Source: Incurvaria masculella (taxonomy: Eukaryota; Arthropoda; Insecta; Lepidoptera; Incurvariidae). From it: a stretch of 64,000 nucleotides of DNA. The stretch lies in NCBI GenBank assembly GCA_946894095.1, contig OX335652.1:12051001-12115000 (forward strand), read 5' to 3'. The position numbers and the translations under genes are program-made. Below, piece after piece: positions 36,101-64,000 of this stretch; the stretch's first letter is position 1, and every line of letters begins with the position of its first letter. The notes below the pieces were generated by a model, which saw only the letters and a program-made list of their open reading frames with translations, made no database searches and was not told where the DNA came from.

Positions 36101-36709
36101 GCCGGTCCGTGAAGGTTTCTGCAAGCTTTTACTGCACAGGTCAACATAATTTACGTTGATTTCTACTATATCACCCCAAAGACCGCTGGATCGACACTGA
36201 CAGATCGGTTAATCCTCTTCGCTCAATGAGGCTACCATACTAAATTCGCAGGAAAACTCAAGGTTCGTCTAGGTATTTTAAAAATGTCATTGCTTGCTTC
36301 TGCCACAGCGCTTGAAAACAATAATCTCCCAGCTTTTCAGCATTTTTGTATTACACTCCGCTGTAAAATAGTGAATGTTGAATGGGTTGAGATCACCAAT
36401 ACCTTAACTGACGCGAACAACACAATCTCTCAAATTGTAACTACCTACCTTCTGGTTGCGACTCGCAAAAGAGTTTATCTTTTTCACAGCCTTCTCCAGC
36501 TTGTCCCTGCTTCGCCCGATGACACTAATGTGAGCGCCAAGGCGGGCCGCTTCGCACGCTGCCGCTAGGCCGATCCCGCTAGAACCGCCGGTCACGAGCA
36601 CGTGCCGCTCGAAGAGCTCCGTGTATTTAACTCGTTTTTCTATAAACGAATGCAGGACGAAAGCGAGCAACGCCAACGCGACCGCGGAGCAAAATATAAA
36701 AACAAACAT
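33198..36709 (-). CDS. Kdsr: 3-ketodihydrosphingosine reductase, complete
   Basis: Reduces 3-ketodihydrosphingosine to dihydrosphingosine with NADPH, the second step of sphingolipid synthesis, at the ER membrane. Exons (minus strand): 36449-36709, 35093-35369, 33836-34077 and 33198-33407, for 329 residues (the human enzyme has 332). The start follows from the hydrophobic N-terminus FVFIFCSAVALALLAFVLHS (membrane anchor). Short-chain dehydrogenase features: TGGSSGIG at 40-47 (cofactor), N121 in LINSAGG, S174 in LVASEAA and YSAGK with Y187 and K191. PPDTDTPGF is a family signature, and the C-terminus has hydrophobic segments. The exon 3 end was placed at the GTAACC donor after RDAM, since it joins AGKAYSVVGFG in phase. 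A 0.54 kb TTAA element sits in intron 2 and a SINE head in intron 3. Confidence 0.95.
33595..33790 (-). mobile_element. SINE 5S-like head fragment
   Basis: The minus strand carries GATGGGTGACCATTTTC and then the body start, ending CCCCTTCCTTACTAAC. Box-like parts are weakened. Intron 3 of the reductase gene. Confidence 0.65.
34326..34867. mobile_element. TTAA-type element, about 0.54 kb family, copy 2
   Basis: Bounded by TTAA on both sides (34322-34325, 34868-34871), with ends GGTGGCCCATCCCG and CGGGTTGGGCCACC. This is the cleanest of the three copies. Intron 2 of the reductase gene. Confidence 0.9.
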
Positions 36710-36787
36710 GTTTCTGGTATTTTTATTGAACAAATGTAATTTTTATCCAAAAACTTGCGAAAAACCAAGAAAAAAAATTGTTCTGGT

Positions 36788-36801
36788 TTGACAGCTGTCA
36801 A
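36788..36801. promoter_or_regulatory. 14-bp palindrome upstream of the reductase gene
   Basis: TTGACAGCTGTCAA lies 79 bp upstream of the Kdsr start codon, with a CAGCTG E-box core. Position fits a proximal promoter or 5' UTR, but function is inferred from position only. Confidence 0.35.
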
Positions 36802-36824
36802 CGGAATCCAACATGATCCGATTT

Positions 36825-36852
36825 GAGCTTACGCTACCAATAGCGTAAGCTC
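36825..36852. repeat. Perfect 11-bp-arm hairpin
   Basis: GAGCTTACGCT and its complement around a 6-base loop, just upstream of Kdsr. A smaller GTACAC/GTGTAC pair follows at 36853-36870. Confidence 0.75.
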
Positions 36853-38257
36853 GTACACAATAGCGTGTACACAACAATCCGATTGGCGCTGACAGCCTTC
36901 AAAATGACGTACCGTGAATGACGTGATGTTTTCTTTACGTCACATAATGCCGTTCAAAGCCCTCACGTTATGTTATTCGGGCTACTGTCAGTGTTACGTT
37001 TAAAGTTTCTTGTTGGTCGTCTTTCAACGGCTTGTGAAACAACACAAACCGTTGAATGAATCTTAGGTGAAATTCTAGTTTACTGTAGGATTTGAATAGA
37101 TTCAACTTATGAAATCAAAATAAAATCATTATTACAATTCGCTATAATTTTATGAGTTAATATTTGTATTGAATTCCTTATTTTTGTAACATTGAGTAAA
37201 AAAGCACTTGGCCTGCCGACATGATTTTAGCAGCCCCATGAAAGTTCGAAAGCCAAGAGGCGTCGTCGGGCATCTCAAGGGGTCAGCTTTTTTTAGGCTG
37301 GCATGTTTTTCCCCATATGGCGTCCGAGGTTCAGTCTATGCACCATCAATGTCGACACCAAAACACCAATGAGGTGAGATGACCAACCAACTCAAAATAA
37401 TCTTAATTCGCTACCCGTTTTCATTTATTTGCAGAAATGCTCTATAGCTTTTAGAAAAAATATATTATATATGTAGTACGCAATTGCTTACCCACAGAAA
37501 TACTTCTAAACTTAATGTTTTTGTTACTTGTACGAACCGACCTATATAAAATCATTTTCGTATATACATAAGTCTGAATATGCGCGATAAATTTGAAAAA
37601 AGTTGTAATACTTTCCTCATATTATATATATTCTGAGTCTAGCATTTTTCAATGATATTTGAAAAATATTTACAAGAGAATTGCGTATTCATAGCTACTA
37701 GTGCCAACTTTTTTTGGTCAATATATCTTAACATTTACTTTCCATATTTTAGATTTTCACAAAATCCAATAAGACGAGGAAAATGGGTAAAGGGGCGCTT
37801 TAGCGTTGAAGTTCGTGTGCAGCCTGTTTGCCTGATCGACGCGATTAGTATAGCGATAGGGGAATTAAGGCGCAGGAAGTTGCGTTCAACGCATGAAACC
37901 TTGTCACCATTTGCCCGGAATGGAAGGGCACCCGCCTCCTCCGGAATTGGCCGCCAGGAACATCGGCCTTCCGGTTACCAACGGCAGGCAATTACTTTAC
38001 TTTAGGATTATTAGCCATTTCTCTACTTCGCGCATCCCTGGGTTTTAGGGATTCATATTTGTAAAATAACCTATCGAATAATTCTATTTATTGGTGTTTA
38101 ATTTTAGTTCTTAAGGATGCAAAAATATAATTATTTCGCTTGCAATCAAGATTTGCTTTAAATTTCTAAATCGGTTGAAGTCTAAATATTCTACCTATAT
38201 TTGGCTTAAAAAATCCAACTGACATCTTAGATGAAAAAGGATTACTTTCTCATCTAA

Positions 38258-38417
38258 GGGCCGAGTGCACGAAACGACAAAAAAATCTAAATCAACGTCA
38301 AAGGTTTATTTAACACGTCACTTTGTGTTGACAGTATGGAAGGAAATCTATGCGGTTCACTAAAAGTGACGTGTTTGAACATTGATTAACTCAGCGGTCT
38401 CTTCGTGAAATCGGGGC
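38258..38417. mobile_element. TAA-flanked MITE, GTGCACGAAA family
   Basis: Begins GGGCCGAGTGCACGAAACGA and ends TTCGTGAAATCGGGGC, with TAA on both sides. Confidence 0.85.
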
Positions 38418-38429
38418 TAATACTGACAT

Positions 38430-38710
38430 GCTCTCGAAAATCATGTCTTGGATTGCGCAAGCAATTTACCGTGTGTGGCACAAGGCCCGCCATCCTACGG
38501 CCTTAAACTTGACTGGTGTGGATGGAAAATATTGTGTGACTGATGCTACTCCGGGCTCAGTGCGGTCACCAATACTCTTTCTGCTACAAATAAATGGTTT
38601 GCTTAACCTGGGCGACATTATACTTCATTTAGGTATTGATTGCTACGTAGTCACGATGTTAGCTAGGTATAATTGTCGAGAATTGTCAGTGAACGTGTGC
38701 GATTAAAACA
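38430..38710 (+). pseudogene. Degenerate LINE reverse transcriptase fragment
   Basis: Reads VTDATPGSVRSPILFLLQIN, a decayed form of the TPQGSVLSPTLFLLHIND motif of R1/I/jockey-type reverse transcriptases. The YADD-containing part is not recognisable. It directly follows a MITE. Confidence 0.6.
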
Positions 38711-39050
38711 AAATTCGTAACACAGTGTAAACTTGAGGGTAGGGTCGCGGTTCGATCTGAACCAACGTTACCAAAAACGCGTTCATAACTGGTCCGATTC
38801 GTGCTTCCAGCCCACAAAATGGCGCCCAATGAACTGTATTACGTCATCGTTACGTCATTCAGTGCCGTACAGTGCTCACGCTTTGGAGGGAGAGCACTGT
38901 GTGTGCAACGGGCAGTGTCACATTTTGACGTTTCTTAGAGTAGTCCATCGTCTTTCCACAGTGTTTTTAGAAACCGTTTCCGAATGTCCCTCATTTGAAA
39001 ATTCAAGTCCAGGTTAGAGCAATTGATTGGATTTATTTGAGGTGAACTAA

Positions 39051-39173
39051 GCCCCGATTGCACGAAGAAATGGCTGAGTTAATCAATGCCTTCCATACTG
39101 CCCACACAAAGTGACGTGTTTGATCATACTTTGCCGTTGATTTTGATTTTTAGTCCTTTCGTGCACTCGGCGC
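39051..39173. mobile_element. TAA-flanked MITE, GTGCACGAAA family
   Basis: A 123-bp copy with ends GCCCCGATTGCACGAA and TTCGTGCACTCGGCGC, TAA on both sides and an internal deletion. Confidence 0.85.
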
Positions 39174-40178
39174 TAAGACATCTAATGTCATTTGTTCCAT
39201 GTTTGTTGTTTTCACACACGCGTTCACAAATGGTCTGAATCGTTTGTGATGCTTACAGCTTTGAGCGTGCAATTTGATTCGGGACGCTTTTATACCCTTA
39301 ATAATTTTATAATATATCTATTGTAATCGTTTACAGTTAAAAACGGAACGCGCAGCTGGTACAGTCATACGTGAATAGTGGAAGTTGTAGTTTAGTCTGT
39401 GGAAAGTAAAGCCGTCAAAGATTATGTGTTTTCTGTGGTCTGCGTACTGATGAGGTGAAAAGAAAATCTCTGTGGAAATTATCATAGAATATCTGAAATT
39501 GTATGTGTCATTAAGATCTTTATTTATTTATCTAGGTCATGCTCTGAACTTAAAAGAAATATACCCACATTAATCATTGTTTTAAATTTCTGAAATTGCT
39601 TTACGGAAAGGTTCGCCAAACCAACGTCCGGTATCAAGTAGGTAGAGCTAATTTTATCTTGCCTGATTAGTGTTGGAGTTAGTGGTCGTGCAATGAAAAA
39701 GTGCTGAATGACTCATTATGTAAAAAAAATGCAGAGCATGTATAAGTTTCTCCTCTTTTCATTTGTTCAGTTTGCTGCAGAAGCCAGCTGGATTTCTGGA
39801 CATTTCAAGCTGTTATTACTGATGCCATATCCCTGCCATAGATTACAATGATCAGCTGTTAATTTATCCTCTTGCATACTCATGCTGTTTCTATGATATC
39901 TGAAAATATAATTTGTCATTCAACTTATTTTTAAATATATGTTAACCTATTTACCAATAATATAAACGAATAAAAACCTTAATTTTTTACACTCCCATAG
40001 TATTTTATTAATCAATAAACTGGATGGAACTCATGCATGATTTCATTCCATATTTAGTTAAATTTAGTACCGACGCTGGTGTGCTTAAACCTGCTACCTA
40101 ATAGAGGTTATTGCAAGATCAGAATAGCCATAACCAAGCAAGTAGCTTCTTGAGTGATTCTTTTCGTATTTTTTTCAG

Positions 40179-62736
<22,558 letters not shown>

Positions 62737-63556
62737 GTATGTACTCGATGTACCGTCAACCAAAGATCAGTCAAGCAAATATTAAAAGAGACATTTCCGG
62801 TTATACTTTAAAATGAATGGTCGTTAAATACAACCTCCGATAAAATGTTATTAGTGTTTTTGTTTACACAGTAAATAATAGACATTATCTCCTATATTTT
62901 TATGAACTCTGCCCAATAATTGTTCCCAAAAGTCTGAGTAGTTCAACTGTTCATCTTTTTCTTCATCCAGATATTTTTCCTTAACTGTTTTGTCGACTGT
63001 ACTCACGTTCAAGAGGCAAATTGTTGCAATCTCATTTCGGGGGAACCTTCACTAATGACTTCTCGCCCATCCTAGCGTTATGAGCATGCTAGTTTTTAAA
63101 TTTAATATTTGCAAATTCGACTTCACCTTTGAGTATTAGAAAGGATGACCTCTTCGTCTTTTTCAATCCTAAGTAATAAAACATTGTAAATTGTGATTCC
63201 CGTTTAAGAGGATTCCTGTCTAAAAATGTGTATACAAACCCAAAAAGGCGTATATCAAGGATACAAATTAAGTTATCGAAAAAAAAAATACTTACGGAAT
63301 TAGCTTTCAGTTAACTTATTTAATATGCAAAACAATAATCCTAAATTGACTGAGGAAATAGGGACGAGCAATTGTATCCTCTTAAGGCGGAGTGCATGGA
63401 AAATGGAGATACTTGATTTCCAAAATTAAAAATGTATGACTTAGTTCAAAGTAAATTAGTGCGTGATTCATTCAATCGTATGGCGATCGTTACGCCCCCC
63501 CCTCACACAGAGTAATCCTTTTCGGAACAAGGTGTCTAAATAAGTTTCCTTTTTAA

Positions 63557-64000
63557 GGTGGCCCATCCCGCTCATCTCCCCATACAAAAGGGGAAAGAAG
63601 ATCACGCCCATATTTCTTGTCAGAGATCCAAAATTTTGCTCAAAATAGCTTTATTTGATCGAACTAGATGTCTGATGACCATTGGCATTGTAAAATTGTG
63701 TTTGGTTTCTAAGTTATAAGGTCCGAAAGTTCGAATTTTTCGCGCGTTTTATGCAATAACTTTGGAGGTGGATTACGCAATGATAAAGTAAAAACATCTT
63801 AAAAAGATTAGTCATCAGACATAGCTTATTTAATCAAGATTTATAATCTATTTGGTTTTTGTTAGATTTTTTACTACAGCAGTCGTGGTTTACTTTTAGC
63901 TATAAATCGTTTTGAAATTAAAATTTTAGTAAATCTTACCAAATCATACGCTATGCACATTGTTTTTTTTTTGTGGACATGTTGCATCTTCCTCATCACG
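63557..64000. mobile_element. TTAA-type element, about 0.54 kb family, copy 3, cut by window edge
   Basis: Begins GGTGGCCCATCCCG after TTAA (63553-63556) and matches 34326 onward with few differences. It is downstream of nucleotidase exon 62590-62736, in the next intron. Confidence 0.88.

Larger units (their letters stand above)
36871..40178. other. Intergenic region with transposon scraps
   Basis: Between the divergent reductase and nucleotidase genes. It contains a LINE tip (about 37200-37280), two TAA-type MITEs and one reverse transcriptase scrap, listed separately. The 117-codon frame at 37652 has no domain I recognise. Noncoding first exons and promoters of the nucleotidase gene may lie at its right end. 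Confidence 0.5.

Overview
This window is eukaryotic, from an insect nuclear genome and most likely a moth or butterfly (Lepidoptera). The evidence is intron-bearing genes with GT/AG junctions whose phases match across exons, a secreted cuticular-type protein, jockey, mariner and piggyBac-like remnants, and many copies of interspersed repeats typical of Lepidoptera (for example the repeat with the palindrome GTGCGAGTCGGACTCGCAC, seen about eight times). There is no operon, phage, CRISPR or bacterial feature.

Five host genes can be assembled exon by exon. (1) 2233-4807 (+): prefoldin subunit 3 (VBP1 family), with its 5' exon outside the window. (2) 6113-13891 (-): a 161-residue secreted Gly/Ala/Tyr/Pro-rich cuticular-type protein in four exons, the first encoding only four residues. 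(3) 22617-31449 (+): a complete 463-residue secreted protein with a Cys-rich N-terminal motif and CUB-like segments, eight exons. (4) 33198-36709 (-): a complete 329-residue 3-ketodihydrosphingosine reductase, four exons, tail to tail with gene 3. (5) 40179 to beyond 62736 (+): cytosolic purine 5'-nucleotidase (NT5C2 family), with three alternative first coding exons that all splice in the same phase to a shared exon carrying the DMDYT catalytic motif. It continues past the right edge.

Most of the remaining sequence is transposon-derived. It includes SINEs whose shared body carries either a tRNA-like or a 5S-rRNA-like head, TTAA-, TAA-, TA- and 8-bp-flanked inverted-repeat elements, a decayed 1.3 kb mariner, a 1 kb piggyBac-like relic with a recognisable Cys-rich tail, jockey, RTE-like and other LINE fragments, a 27-bp tandem repeat with higher-order structure, two tandem arrays of short inverted-repeat elements, and several nearly perfect long hairpins. 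Many lie in introns, some 30-50 bp from splice sites.

The five genes have unrelated jobs (chaperone, cuticle, secreted CUB protein, sphingolipid synthesis, nucleotide metabolism), and nothing suggests they act together. I found no convincing new multi-gene system. The most unusual material is structural: alternating-orientation arrays, a nested composite element, SINE head exchange and the alternative first exons of the nucleotidase gene.
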